DNA of 40,472 nucleotides, taken from IMG/VR virus record IMGVR_UViG_3300046616_000243, positions 1 through 40,472 of that record; one strand, 5' to 3'. The translations under genes were made by a program, and so were the position numbers. Each line of letters opens with the position of its first letter. Positions within the stretch are counted from its first letter, which is position 1. This document shows, piece by piece, positions 20,788 through 29,862 of the stretch. The DNA is from a virus. The notes beneath the pieces are model-generated. The model was given only the letters and a program-made list of their open reading frames with translations, was not told where the DNA came from and did not search any database.

Positions 20788-21731
20788 CAAACATCCCCTC
20801 CAAGTGCGCGGACAGCCGCGGTGAGCTTTTCGATCTGTTCTTGCTGTGACTGGACGACAGGTAGAAGTGCCACACCCAGCAGGTCGTAACGGACACCGTC
20901 AATCTCGCCGTCGTAGTAGGTGACGATTTCGGGTACGTGCTTCTCGACTTCTTGAGCGATGAGACCGTATTGGTTCTTTGCGCCGGGGAATTTCTGTTCT
21001 GGCCCGATGAGGCGGTGACCGTTCGCGTCTTGGGGGTAGCGGTAGGTCGGTTTGCGGTCGTACCTGACTTGGCGGAGCTGGAGGACGTTGACAGGGTCTA
21101 CTTCCGCGTCCGTGACGTTTTCCTTGTACTTGATGGAGGACACGTTCCGGCCGAAGTGGAACCCGCCGTCATTGCCAACCCAGAGCGCGTAGAAGCTGGA
21201 CCCGGCGACGTTGTTCGTCCACCCTGACTCAGAACCGTCCGCTTGGGCGGCGTGGGTTGCCTCCACCGCGTTGGTGGCGTTTGTGGCGTTCGCAACAACG
21301 GAAGTGATCTCGCCGCCGCTATGTGTGTGTGCTGACGGCGCGAACGTTGCCGGTTTGCCGGATACGCCATCCCATGTGGTTACTTGATTGCCGAGGCGCA
21401 CCCAGGTGGAACCAACCAGGACTTCCACGCCGTACTCACCTGGTGCCGTCTCTAGGAGCTCACCGAAGCGGGTGACAGGTGCGGCGCCGGCGTCGTCGAA
21501 CACCGTGAACGTGCCTGTTTCCGGATCAACCTGCACCCCGGTGGTGCCGTCGGTCCGACGGAACTGCATGAAGCCGTTTACTAGTACGCCACCAGCTGCT
21601 GCGTTGATGCCGGCTGTTGCGAGGATGTTCGCGGCGCTGAATTGTTGGACGCGCTGCTCCAGCTCGCGGAGTCGGCGGTTGATCGCGTCCTCGCCCGGGA
21701 ATTGTGATCCCGGTAGTCCTGGCTGGGCCAT
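20787..21731 (-). CDS. Minor tail protein with S74 intramolecular chaperone
   Basis: Protein of 314 residues. Residues 20-35 form a short coiled coil; the middle (50-190) is beta-rich with HTHSGGEI, typical of tail tips. The C-terminal domain from residue 198 is a peptidase S74 chaperone: Ser198 and Lys203 in SSIKYKENV form the S-to-K dyad at +5 as in endosialidase chaperones, followed by YGLIAQEVEKHVPEIV and a final coiled coil (VVQSQQEQIEKL). In this family the chaperone folds the trimer and then cuts itself off just before the Ser. So the mature protein is likely about 197 residues and trimeric. Confidence 0.85.
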   Translation of the reverse strand: MAQPGLPGSQFPGEDAINRRLRELEQRVQQFSAANILATAGINAAAGGVLVNGFMQFRRTDGTTGVQVDPETGTFTVFDDAGAAPVTRFGELLETAPGEYGVEVLVGSTWVRLGNQVTTWDGVSGKPATFAPSAHTHSGGEITSVVANATNATNAVEATHAAQADGSESGWTNNVAGSSFYALWVGNDGGFHFGRNVSSIKYKENVTDAEVDPVNVLQLRQVRYDRKPTYRYPQDANGHRLIGPEQKFPGAKNQYGLIAQEVEKHVPEIVTYYDGEIDGVRYDLLGVALLPVVQSQQEQIEKLTAAVRALGGDV

Positions 21732-22844
21732 TTAGTCGATTCCTCTCACGGCAGTTACATCAATCAGTGGAGTGATCGTTTCGTCCGTCAGCTCCCAGCC
21801 GACACAGCGAGCCGTGCCGACCAAGCCGTCAGGAAACTCCGGGGCTTCGATGTCGAACCCCACATCATCGCCAATGAACCAATCGAGCCCCAGCTTTGGG
21901 GCCTCGCCCCGGTTGGCTGTCAACGTCATGGCCAAGGAACCGCCCTTCATCGCGGCGAGCGCCCGTTGAGCATGCTGCGTCAATGTAGAGATGTCTTTGA
22001 TGTCGCTCTCCGGGGTCCACCGGTATTCGAAACGGGGCCGAAGGTCTGTGGTGACCCTTTGGTGTGGTGACTGCGGGCGGGCGCCTTCCGTGCCTGTGGA
22101 GACGGCCATGACGTCGTTGGCGCCTTCGTCAGCCCCATACCCCTCCACCAGCTCGGCTTCGGTGACGGAGCCTGGCAGGTAGAACTGGGCTGCCGGGCCG
22201 AGGCCTGCTGGTGGTTTCCTGCCGATCCGGTCACCGACATAGAGGACCAGGCCGAGCTTCTCCTCGTCCACCCATTCCCAGCCGACAGTCCATTCAGATC
22301 CACCGATGAGGCCGGAGAAGTCCGTCAGGGCTGAGTACAGGGTTTTGTCGGCCGCGTCCTTCCACGTGTTCTTGTCCCGCAGCACTCCGTTGCCGCCAAC
22401 GACCTGCACCCGCAGCGGGAGCCCACGTTTCGTTTCCGTGGTTTTGGCGTACTTCTCAGCCATGGTCTTGACGATGATGTTCTGTGCCGTGGCCGTGAAC
22501 GCCTCATCCTCGACGTAGACACGATCGAAGTAGCCCTCAGCTGTCACCAAGCTGAGGTCCACCCCGTTGCCGACCTTCCGCGTCCTCCGGATAATTAGGC
22601 CACCCCAGAGCGGCAGCCCGCGGGGTTCGTTCTCTTCCGGTTCGGAAAGAGCAACCAGGAAGACGGCCCCCGGTCGGGTAGCCTGTCGCCAACCTTCAGG
22701 AGGGTCATCGCCTATCGGAAGATTCGCCGTCTGCGACTCGTACCGCATCAACGTCTGCTTCAGAGCGCCACCGACGCTCAACGTAGGGAGGTCCCCCATG
22801 ATCGTGCCGTCGTTCGCGTTCACGGCAACCCAAGAAATGGTCAA
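21732..22844 (-). CDS. Gp37-like tail hub / minor tail protein
   Basis: Protein of 370 residues similar in layout to the Siphovirus ReqiPepy6 Gp37-like family: an N-terminal beta domain (VGGALKQTLMRYES), WGGLIIRRTRKVGNGV, a middle with YFDRVYVED, and a C-terminal part with LDWFIGDDVGFDI. This family is the tail-hub or tail-associated protein in actinophages. TTG start with GGGGG six bases before it, 1 base after the next stop. It lies between holin and the S74 protein. Confidence 0.75.
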   Translation of the reverse strand: MTISWVAVNANDGTIMGDLPTLSVGGALKQTLMRYESQTANLPIGDDPPEGWRQATRPGAVFLVALSEPEENEPRGLPLWGGLIIRRTRKVGNGVDLSLVTAEGYFDRVYVEDEAFTATAQNIIVKTMAEKYAKTTETKRGLPLRVQVVGGNGVLRDKNTWKDAADKTLYSALTDFSGLIGGSEWTVGWEWVDEEKLGLVLYVGDRIGRKPPAGLGPAAQFYLPGSVTEAELVEGYGADEGANDVMAVSTGTEGARPQSPHQRVTTDLRPRFEYRWTPESDIKDISTLTQHAQRALAAMKGGSLAMTLTANRGEAPKLGLDWFIGDDVGFDIEAPEFPDGLVGTARCVGWELTDETITPLIDVTAVRGID

Positions 22845-22866
22845 GAGGACCCCCTACGTTTGGAAG

Positions 22867-23217
22867 CTACGCTTCGTGCCTGCCCTGGTTCGAACCGATC
22901 GGTGTAGCCGACTGAATGGCTGGAGCTACACCGGTCGGCTTCCACAGGAGCTTGTAGCTGTTGCCTGCGGTTATGAAGATGACCAGCACTGCTACGATGA
23001 TGCCCGCGGTGTTGAAGATCCCCATCAGGTACGCCGTCACCGTGGCCACCGCCACGTAGAACAGGAACGCCACGATGGCCTGCCTGCGCGGGGACCAGCG
23101 CGACTGCTGGATAACAGCAATGACCAGCGGGCTGAAGAACCCCACCGCCATGAGCCACAGGGCCACCGGACCAAGAGCTGCGAGCGCTTGGATTACCTTC
23201 GGGTCAAGAGATTCCAT
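22867..23217 (-). CDS. Holin, three membrane spans
   Basis: Protein of 116 residues with spans at about 12-35 (ALAALGPVALWLMAVGFFSP), 46-66 (IVAFLFYVAVATVTAYLM) and 70-88 (TAGIIVAVLVIFITAG), and a polar end. It starts 3 bases after the endolysin stop and is the expected size and build of an actinophage holin that opens the membrane for the endolysin. Confidence 0.75.
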   Translation of the reverse strand: MESLDPKVIQALAALGPVALWLMAVGFFSPLVIAVIQQSRWSPRRQAIVAFLFYVAVATVTAYLMGIFNTAGIIVAVLVIFITAGNSYKLLWKPTGVAPAIQSATPIGSNQGRHEA

Positions 23218-23220
23218 GTA

Positions 23221-24021
23221 CTAGCCTTCCTGGCTGAGAGTGACAGTAGTGGTGGCGACTGCTTCGAAGCCGGCCAGTGCTTCTTCGGCACCTTCCTTGG
23301 CTGCCGCTTTCATGGCTTCGAGGTCTACCGGTTCGCCCTTACCGAGGTTTCCCAGCGCGGAGAGGATGGCTCGCTGCCCGCCCTGGAGGTCCGCAAGCAT
23401 CTGCGGGATGGGACCGGCCAGCCGCTTACCCCCTTCGCCAGGCAGGATCAGGGTAGTGAGCCCGTCTACGCGGCGCTGGGTTTCCTCGGTGACGAGCATG
23501 AAGCCGGGGTGCTGCTTTCCGTCCGCGTCAGTCCACCCCTCGTAGGCGAGCTTCCTGACGTATTCCTTGACGTCTTCTGCACCGGACATATTGAGGTCTC
23601 CTTCTGGTGTTGGGGTGGAGCTTGACGGGTTGATGGATTCGGCGGCTCGCACGACAGCGACGCCTTCGATGTCTTCTGTCCACCCCAAGTACGTCGGTTC
23701 TAGCCGCCAGTAGTAGGCCAGAAGGTCGTCAAGGTCTGGGTGGCAATGCGGGGTGTTGCTGTCATCCGAGGTGGAGTAGACGTTGCCGTTCGGCGCCCGA
23801 AGGGCGACGTGGCCGAGGGGCTCCCCACCGAGGTGGAACCACACTGGAACCCAGCGGCCCACAGGGAAATTGCGGTCCCGATGCTTGCTGCGGGACGCAA
23901 TCCAGCCAGCAGTGGCATTGGGGTACAGCCCGTTGAGCCCGAAAGTCTGCCGGACGTACTGCAAGCAGTAGCCAGGCCGGCACCAGATGTTTGGATTGGG
24001 GTAGATCAGCTGCACCGTCAC
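23221..24021 (-). CDS. Endolysin with CHAP-like domain
   Basis: Protein of 266 residues; GTG start at 24021 in a GTGA overlap, GGAGCG upstream. Residues 10-100 have a CHAP-like arrangement: Cys19 in GYCLQYVRQTFG and His71 in PLGHVALRAPNGNVYS. CHAP enzymes are amidases or endopeptidases that cut peptidoglycan. After a Ser/Thr/Pro linker (about 135-150) comes a C-terminal part with helices (EDVKEYVRKLAYEG, QRRVDGLTTLIL, AMKAAAKEGAEEALAG) that may bind the wall or oligomerise. The gene precedes the holin and follows the collagen-like gene. Confidence 0.8.
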   Translation of the reverse strand: MTVQLIYPNPNIWCRPGYCLQYVRQTFGLNGLYPNATAGWIASRSKHRDRNFPVGRWVPVWFHLGGEPLGHVALRAPNGNVYSTSDDSNTPHCHPDLDDLLAYYWRLEPTYLGWTEDIEGVAVVRAAESINPSSSTPTPEGDLNMSGAEDVKEYVRKLAYEGWTDADGKQHPGFMLVTEETQRRVDGLTTLILPGEGGKRLAGPIPQMLADLQGGQRAILSALGNLGKGEPVDLEAMKAAAKEGAEEALAGFEAVATTTVTLSQEG

Positions 24022-24785
24022 GGCGCTCCTCCTGCGGGTGTGGGTTGCGCTGCTGCGCACGTGTAGGTGCTGGAGCCGGGCGGGTTTGGCATGCACGTGT
24101 ACGTGGTGCCGAGAGTGTCCGTGAAAGTGAACGAGGTGGGCGAAGTGCCGTCTTTGCCGTCCACGCCATTGGTGCCGTTTGTGCCATTCGCCCCTGCCGG
24201 GCCAGCCGGACCTATTGGACCAACCGGACCCGTCGGACCAGGCTCGCCTTGGGGCCCGGGCGGCCCGGGCACTGTCGAATCAGCGCCGTCCGTGCCTGTG
24301 TTCCCGCTTGCTCCGGAAACCCCCGCGGCGCCAGTATCACCCTTTGGGCCAGTGGCCCCCTGGATGCCCTGGACCCCTTGCTGGCCAATCGGGCCGGGAG
24401 AACCATCAATACCGCGGGGCCCAGGCGAACCCTGAGGGCCTTGCAAACCTTGAACGCCCTGCGGTCCTTGACTCGGTTCAGTAGCTGCCTTCTCCAGATT
24501 CCGGCACGTTTCCGACGCGGCCGCCGACTGATCAGCAGACTGGCACAGGGTGTCCGTGGCAGCCTGTGCCAAGCTCTTCTTCTCTTTCTCCTGTCCCGCC
24601 CCATACTGCGCATTCACCACAGCCAGCCGGTGATTATCTGAAGCCAACCAGGCCGCGTAAGCGCCCACCCCCAAGAGCACCAGCGAGAGGGCGGCAAGGA
24701 TGAGCATTGTTCGTTTGGCGGCACGCCTCGACTTCGCGACTTCCGCCTGAGCTGCTTCGAGCTCCGGATCACTCGGTGTCGTCAT
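24018..24785 (-). CDS. Membrane-anchored collagen-like protein
   Basis: Protein of 255 residues, start at 24785 with GGAGGA upstream. A membrane span lies at about 27-46 (MLILAALSLVLLGVGAYAAW), followed by a polar helix with two Cys. Then come 34 Gly-X-Y triplets in two blocks (about 107-169 and 174-212), split by STVP, with many GPQ, GPP and GKD units. A Cys-containing beta end (DTLGTTYTCMPNPPGSS, TYTCAAAQ) finishes it. Collagen repeats are known in phage tail fibres; here the anchor and the place between two lysis-type genes point to an envelope role instead, perhaps a trimeric spanin-like or wall-linking rod. This is inference. Confidence 0.8.
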   Translation of the reverse strand: MTTPSDPELEAAQAEVAKSRRAAKRTMLILAALSLVLLGVGAYAAWLASDNHRLAVVNAQYGAGQEKEKKSLAQAATDTLCQSADQSAAASETCRNLEKAATEPSQGPQGVQGLQGPQGSPGPRGIDGSPGPIGQQGVQGIQGATGPKGDTGAAGVSGASGNTGTDGADSTVPGPPGPQGEPGPTGPVGPIGPAGPAGANGTNGTNGVDGKDGTSPTSFTFTDTLGTTYTCMPNPPGSSTYTCAAAQPTPAGGAP

Positions 24786-25056
24786 GATCGTCCTCCGGCC
24801 ATTCTGCTGGATCTGGTTTAATGTCATGAGCAATCAGTTGCTCCCGCCATTTGCCTGCGGCTGCCTTGATCCTGGAGTTGTACCGTTGGAGGCTCTTGAC
24901 CTTTTTCAGCAGCTCCGTGATTCGGGCATTCAGGAGAGCTTCCACGGCCACCTCCCGGCGTTCACGTTTCTTGTCTGCACGGTCGATGAGCTTCCACGCG
25001 CCGCCGCCGACACCAAGGAGAATCGTCCCGATTGCTGTGAGCATCGCAGCATCCAC
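24769..25056 (-). CDS. Small membrane protein of lysis region, 95 residues
   Basis: One N-terminal membrane span (residues 5-22, MLTAIGTILLGVGGGAWKL) followed by a charged coiled coil (ERREVAVEALLNARITELLKK) and an acidic end. This is the pattern of a class of small holin-like or Rz-like actinophage proteins. It overlaps the collagen-like gene by 17 bases, so the two are probably made together. Confidence 0.65.
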   Translation of the reverse strand: MDAAMLTAIGTILLGVGGGAWKLIDRADKKRERREVAVEALLNARITELLKKVKSLQRYNSRIKAAAGKWREQLIAHDIKPDPAEWPEDDHDDTE

Positions 25057-25092
25057 ACGTCTGCCCCTCCTATCCGTTCATCTTCAGATGGC

Positions 25093-26091
25093 TCATGACG
25101 TGCTCCATGTGTGGCCGTCAAGCCACATGACCGCACTGGCGGCTGGGATTGAGGTGAAGGCTGTAGGGGTTTCCCACGTGACCGCACCGGTGGGATCGAT
25201 ATAGATCCGAGCCAAGCCGCCCATGGCATTCGAGGTAAGCACAATGAACGTGCGCTTTTTCGTGGGCCGGAACCCTGCCGGTATCGTTGCCAGCGGTTTC
25301 GGATCGTTCGCGAGCATCGTCAGTGTTCCTGTCGCCCGCTGGAGGACACCCTCCAAGATCACGTCACCGTCTGCGTTCTGCGACACTAGCGGCGTTTCAT
25401 TGCCGGCGCCGTAGGCCACGTACAGTCCATCCAGGCCGATGTTAGCTTTGCCGCCCACCCACCGGGTGCCGTTATAGCGAAGCTGCCGGTCAAGGTCAGT
25501 CCGGTCAATCCGCATTCCGTCATAGGGGACGAGCGCGTCCTGGGCTGCCTGGCTCGACACCGGCTGAATACCACCTGCCGCGACGAATACCGAAGGGTTT
25601 CGATTAACTGTGGGAGGCCCGCCTCCAACCTGCGGAACCGTAATCGTCCCAACCAAGAAGGACCGTTCAGGAAGATCAGGAGCTTGGGGATCGGCTGCCG
25701 GGGCGCCGGCAAGATACATCACTGGAGCTGTGAGCGAACCGGACCCGTCCCCGGAGCTGGAATCGTTCACTTGGATGTAGACGATGTCCTTGCGTGGGTA
25801 CGTTGCGTTAGGAGCAGTAATTGCCCCCGTACTGTTCTGGTCAGAGGCCCAGCGATAGGACCCCTGAGATGTAGCAGCGCCGGGCGTAATAATCGCCGCA
25901 CCTGGCGTCAGCGTCCACGTCGTAGAGGAAGCCGAAAGTACGTTCCCAGCGCCTGGTCGAAACCCTGATCGAGCCGCCAAAGCAAGGCCCGAACCGCCGC
26001 CGTAAAGGGCCGCATCCGCCTGTCGTTCATCCGAGGCGTCGTAAGCCGGGAGGCCGCCAGAAGCGTCCATGGGCTGGCAAGTAATTGTCAT
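25093..26091 (-). CDS. Minor tail protein, 332 residues
   Basis: Beta-rich protein with Gly/Ala/Ser repeats and segments such as YPRKDIVYIQVNDSSS and PTKKRTFIVLTSNAMG, typical of siphovirus tail-tip components following the distal tail protein. It has no catalytic motif. It lies downstream of the distal tail gene, 1 base from its stop. Confidence 0.65.
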   Translation of the reverse strand: MTITCQPMDASGGLPAYDASDERQADAALYGGGSGLALAARSGFRPGAGNVLSASSTTWTLTPGAAIITPGAATSQGSYRWASDQNSTGAITAPNATYPRKDIVYIQVNDSSSGDGSGSLTAPVMYLAGAPAADPQAPDLPERSFLVGTITVPQVGGGPPTVNRNPSVFVAAGGIQPVSSQAAQDALVPYDGMRIDRTDLDRQLRYNGTRWVGGKANIGLDGLYVAYGAGNETPLVSQNADGDVILEGVLQRATGTLTMLANDPKPLATIPAGFRPTKKRTFIVLTSNAMGGLARIYIDPTGAVTWETPTAFTSIPAASAVMWLDGHTWSTS

Positions 26092-26092
26092 C

Positions 26093-27010
26093 TCAGCTCC
26101 AAGCAGGTTTCGTGAGTACGGTCAGTTGCGCAGTTTCCGAGTAATTCGCTGCGCCGAATGCAATTTCGTTCTCTCCTGGATCCAGAGAGAACCAGCCCCG
26201 CGAGGTGATGTATCCCTGCCTTGCGGACTGTCCCTGAGCGAGGACTTCCCGTCGGTCCATGTCCACGGTCACGAATTCGCCCGACGCGAGCGCCAGGCTG
26301 GTGGCGAACGAGAGGGATCGTTTCTTGCCCACGTGGGTGACTGTCCAGCCGCCGGCTGGGATTGGCCCGTCGATGCGGAGCCATACGGGGGCTTGGGTGT
26401 TTCCGGGGTTAGTGATCCGGACGCGGCCGGTGTTTGAGACGCCGGTGTAGGTGATTGGATACGTCTTGGGGTAGGTGAGTCCGCCACTGGATGAAGGCAA
26501 CAGGGTCGAGAGCGAAACGAGGTCCCCGAACTTTCGGGGGTCCTTGGCGAACACCTGGATGCTGAAAGTCGCAGTGAATCCGCCCGCCAGCGTGTCCGTC
26601 AGGATCTCGTCCTGACGTTGCACCTGCATGTGGCGGACCCTGCCCGATTCGGATACCAGCAGCGTGAACGGGGCCACGCTTACAGCGGCGTTGAGCTTGT
26701 CGAGCGCCAGCGACAGGGCCTCCGGAGTCCGGGCCCTGATCTTGCCCTCCATGGGCAACACCTTGCCCAGCAGGAACCCTTCCGTTGACGTTGTCCCGTT
26801 ACCGCGGGCACGTTGGTTGAACTGGGCGGTGGAGCCGGGTGATCCGAGCCATCCTGGGTTCTTCTCCACCGCCCATACAGTGCCGTCTTCATCTACCCAG
26901 TTCATGAGCAGGTCACCCAAAGCTATGGGTGACCTGCCCTGATTCTCCGGAAGGGCTGTTCCTGGGAACAGCAACCCGGATGGGTAGGTGATCGGGGATG
27001 GGTATGGCAT
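26093..27010 (-). CDS. Distal tail protein
   Basis: Protein of 305 residues immediately after the tape measure gene, the usual place of the distal tail (Dit-like) protein. The middle has RVRHMQVQRQDEILTDTLAGG and FSIQVFAKDPRKFGD, and the end VWLRIDGPIPAGGWTVTHV with SGEFVTVDMDRREVL, a pattern of two beta domains seen in actinophage Dit proteins. It would form the ring at the tail end. Confidence 0.75.
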   Translation of the reverse strand: MPYPSPITYPSGLLFPGTALPENQGRSPIALGDLLMNWVDEDGTVWAVEKNPGWLGSPGSTAQFNQRARGNGTTSTEGFLLGKVLPMEGKIRARTPEALSLALDKLNAAVSVAPFTLLVSESGRVRHMQVQRQDEILTDTLAGGFTATFSIQVFAKDPRKFGDLVSLSTLLPSSSGGLTYPKTYPITYTGVSNTGRVRITNPGNTQAPVWLRIDGPIPAGGWTVTHVGKKRSLSFATSLALASGEFVTVDMDRREVLAQGQSARQGYITSRGWFSLDPGENEIAFGAANYSETAQLTVLTKPAWS

Positions 27011-27022
27011 GTCAGGCCCCTC

Positions 27023-29851
27023 CTATGGTGCTAGTGCGCCGAGGCGCCTGACGACGGCAGCTGATGTTCCGTTGGGGTCGGTCACTTCGTTGATCGTCAC
27101 GTAGTTGGTCTGACCGCCTCTTGTCCCGCCGGAGCCGCCCTGTGAGGAAACGCCGGACTCGATACCGGACACGCTGGGTACGGTGACGAGACGCTTTGCG
27201 GCGTCCGCCACGGACTTCACCTTGTCCAGGATGCCGAGACGGGCACCCTCACCGACCTGCTGGCCAACCTCGAACCGGAAACGGCGCGACGGCGACTTGA
27301 TCCCAAGGAAGCCTTTGACGCCATCGAGCATCGCGCCGCCGACGTCCTTGATCGCGCTCACGGCGTTGTCAATCATTCCCTTGGCCCCGTTGATGAGGCC
27401 TTGGACGATGTTCCGTCCGACGTCAAGCAACCATGTGCTTGCGCCGGATAGCGCACCCATGATCTTTCCGGGGAGGTCGTTGAAGAACCCGAGGAACCCG
27501 GAGATGAATCCTGAGACGCCGTTGGTGATGTTCCGCCATGTGTCAGCGAAGAACGAACCGATGTTGCCCAGGACAGATCCGACTACGGTGCCGACGATGC
27601 TCAGCCCCGCCTGGATGACAGAACCGACAATCTGGATAGCTCCGCGAACGACCGCGACGATGGTGTTCCAAATACCGCCGAAGATGTTCTGGATCCCGGA
27701 CCAAACCTGCGACCAGTTTCCGGAGATGATCCCGGTGACCACCTGGATGATTCCCTGCACAATCTGCATTGCCGCTTTGATCACTTCAGCGATCACGCCG
27801 AAGACCGTCACGACAACAGGCATCAAGGCTTGGATAACCGGAATCAGGAGATCCATGATCTGCGTGATCAGCGGAGCGATCGCCGCGATGACCATGCTGA
27901 AGATGCTGATCAACGGAGGCAGTATCGAAGTGACCAGGTTGATGATGATCGGCGCGAGCTGAGACACCAACGTGGTGATCAGCGGGAGCACCGCACCAAG
28001 AACCATACTGATCACCGGCGAGAGCATGGTGAACGCGTCACCCAGCATCGTGATCAGGCTGACGATGCTCGGCATGATCGCGATAAACACCCCGCTGAGC
28101 ACGCCGACCAGTGTCTGAATCAGAGGCTGAACGGTTGTCAGCGCCGAACCCAAAACACCGGCGAGCGCCATGCCCAGCTGACCTATCGCAGCTGCCAGAA
28201 CTGGTAGGACTGGTTGCAGAGCTTGGAACAGCAGCCCTATTGGTGAGAAGGACTGGAACAGTCCCAGCACGGTCGGTGCGAGCGCCTTGAAGGCGTCGAA
28301 CACCGGTTTGAGCGCGTTGGCGAGATGCTCCATGAAGCCGGGGAATCCGGACGAGGTTACATCCCCGTCTGCGGCTTTCCACGCTGCGCCGAAGGCTCGG
28401 AAGCCCCCGCCTACCTCTTGGGCCGCGTCCCGGATGCTGAACAGGAAGCCGACAAAGCCCGAGTCTTCCTCGACGTTGAACGCTTCACGCAGGTTCGCGG
28501 TGAAGTCGCCATTGGCGAAGACATCGATCAGGCCGGAAGCAGCCTTGCCCGTCCACTCAAACGCCTTGCCAAGACCACCGGAGACGAGGTTGATGGCACC
28601 TGTGATACCGGGCTTCATCTTGTCCAAGGCGCCCATCAGGCCCGAGTTGATCGTGGCCTGAAGGTTGCCGATGGCACCCTCAAACGTCTTGGTGGACTTG
28701 GCGGCCTCCACCGCAACGGGATCGTTGCCGAGCTTCATCAGCGCGGCGTTGAACTCTTCGGAGGTGATCTCACCGGCGGCCATCGCGTCGCGGAAGTTGC
28801 CGGTGTACGCGCCGGCCTCTTCCAGGGAGCGCATCAGCGGGCCAGCTGCACCGGGGATGGCGTCAGCCATCTGGTTCCAGTTCTCCGTCGTGAGCTTGCC
28901 CGCGCCGGCGGTCTGGGTCATGACCATGGCCACTGACTTGAAGGTGTCAGCGTTACCACCGGCAACGGCGTTGAGGTTACCCGCGGCCTTGGTCAGGCCT
29001 GTGTAATCCTGTACGCCGTTGGACGCCAGCTGCGCGATGGTGTTCTGGATCGTCGGCAGGTCAAAGACCGTCTGATCCGCGTAGTCCTTCGCTGCCTTCG
29101 ACGCCGCATCAATGGCTGAGGTGTCCAGCCCCGCGAAGTCCATCGTGGCTTTGAACTTGTCAGTGGCATCGCTGGCCCGGGCAGCCTCGGCAACAAAGCC
29201 ACCGAACACGCCTGCGCTGGCCAGTGCCATGGCCGGGCCGATGAGAGCCTTGAAGCCCCTACCGAACCGTCCACCAGAGTCCTGACCAGCTTTGTCAGCA
29301 GCGGCAGCGGCCTTGTTGCCTTCGTCGTCTACGGCGCTCTTGGCCGCCCCGGAGAGTTTTGACTTCAGGCTCTGCCAGCCCCGCCCGAACCGGCCGGCCG
29401 CTTGCTCTCCCGAAGATCCGGCAGAGTCCATCGCCTCAGCCAGTTTCGTCTGGGACTGCCGCAACTGGTCAGATGCGGCGATGGTTTTGCCGCTGGCCTC
29501 GGACAGCTTCCGCTTAGCCGTCGCCAGGCGCTCTTCTGCGGCGATAACGCGAGCGCTACCCTGCTCGCCCCTTGCCCGGGCCTCGTTGAGCGCTGCTTCG
29601 GCTACACGGACCTTGCCAGTGGCGTCTTGCTCTTGGAGACGAGCCGCGGAAAGAGCCTTGGCGCCGGATGCAATCTGTGCGTTGAGCTTCTTGACCAGCG
29701 CCTGGCCGGGATCACCGGCGCCAGCGCTGAACGCGGAGCTGAACGTTTTGCCGCCCTCGCGTCCCGCGCCAGCAACCTCTGAGTTGACTGAAGACCGGAA
29801 CCCACGGAACGTGGGGAAGATTGCTACCTGACCGGACCCGACTTCAGACAC
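27023..29851 (-). CDS. Tail tape measure protein
   Basis: Protein of 942 residues, GTG start. The first 165 residues hold Ala/Lys coiled coils (ARLQEQDATGKVRVAEAAL). The middle (about 200-450) has the phage TMP core with DFAGLDTSAIDAASKAAKD and QMADAIPGAAGPLM. Residues 520-720 contain many hydrophobic helices (LITTLVSQLAPIIINLVTSI). The end has the usual FLGIKSPSRRFRFEVG. By the rule of about 1.5 angstrom per residue the tail should be near 140 nm. It follows the two tail chaperone frames. Confidence 0.9.
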   Translation of the reverse strand: MSEVGSGQVAIFPTFRGFRSSVNSEVAGAGREGGKTFSSAFSAGAGDPGQALVKKLNAQIASGAKALSAARLQEQDATGKVRVAEAALNEARARGEQGSARVIAAEERLATAKRKLSEASGKTIAASDQLRQSQTKLAEAMDSAGSSGEQAAGRFGRGWQSLKSKLSGAAKSAVDDEGNKAAAAADKAGQDSGGRFGRGFKALIGPAMALASAGVFGGFVAEAARASDATDKFKATMDFAGLDTSAIDAASKAAKDYADQTVFDLPTIQNTIAQLASNGVQDYTGLTKAAGNLNAVAGGNADTFKSVAMVMTQTAGAGKLTTENWNQMADAIPGAAGPLMRSLEEAGAYTGNFRDAMAAGEITSEEFNAALMKLGNDPVAVEAAKSTKTFEGAIGNLQATINSGLMGALDKMKPGITGAINLVSGGLGKAFEWTGKAASGLIDVFANGDFTANLREAFNVEEDSGFVGFLFSIRDAAQEVGGGFRAFGAAWKAADGDVTSSGFPGFMEHLANALKPVFDAFKALAPTVLGLFQSFSPIGLLFQALQPVLPVLAAAIGQLGMALAGVLGSALTTVQPLIQTLVGVLSGVFIAIMPSIVSLITMLGDAFTMLSPVISMVLGAVLPLITTLVSQLAPIIINLVTSILPPLISIFSMVIAAIAPLITQIMDLLIPVIQALMPVVVTVFGVIAEVIKAAMQIVQGIIQVVTGIISGNWSQVWSGIQNIFGGIWNTIVAVVRGAIQIVGSVIQAGLSIVGTVVGSVLGNIGSFFADTWRNITNGVSGFISGFLGFFNDLPGKIMGALSGASTWLLDVGRNIVQGLINGAKGMIDNAVSAIKDVGGAMLDGVKGFLGIKSPSRRFRFEVGQQVGEGARLGILDKVKSVADAAKRLVTVPSVSGIESGVSSQGGSGGTRGGQTNYVTINEVTDPNGTSAAVVRRLGALAP

Positions 29852-29862
29852 CAGGGGCCCCC

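Noticed and set aside
22567-23625. Plus-strand frame of 352 codons
   Set aside because: Antisense to the tail hub, holin and endolysin genes, with no ribosome site or family features.
23991-24641. Plus-strand frames with Gly/Pro-rich runs
   Set aside because: They are the complement of the collagen-like repeat, which itself generates Pro/Gly codons on the other strand.
24769-25056. Classical Rz/Rz1 spanin pair
   Set aside because: No lipobox gene is nested or adjacent, and actinobacterial hosts usually lack the outer membrane that such spanins fuse.
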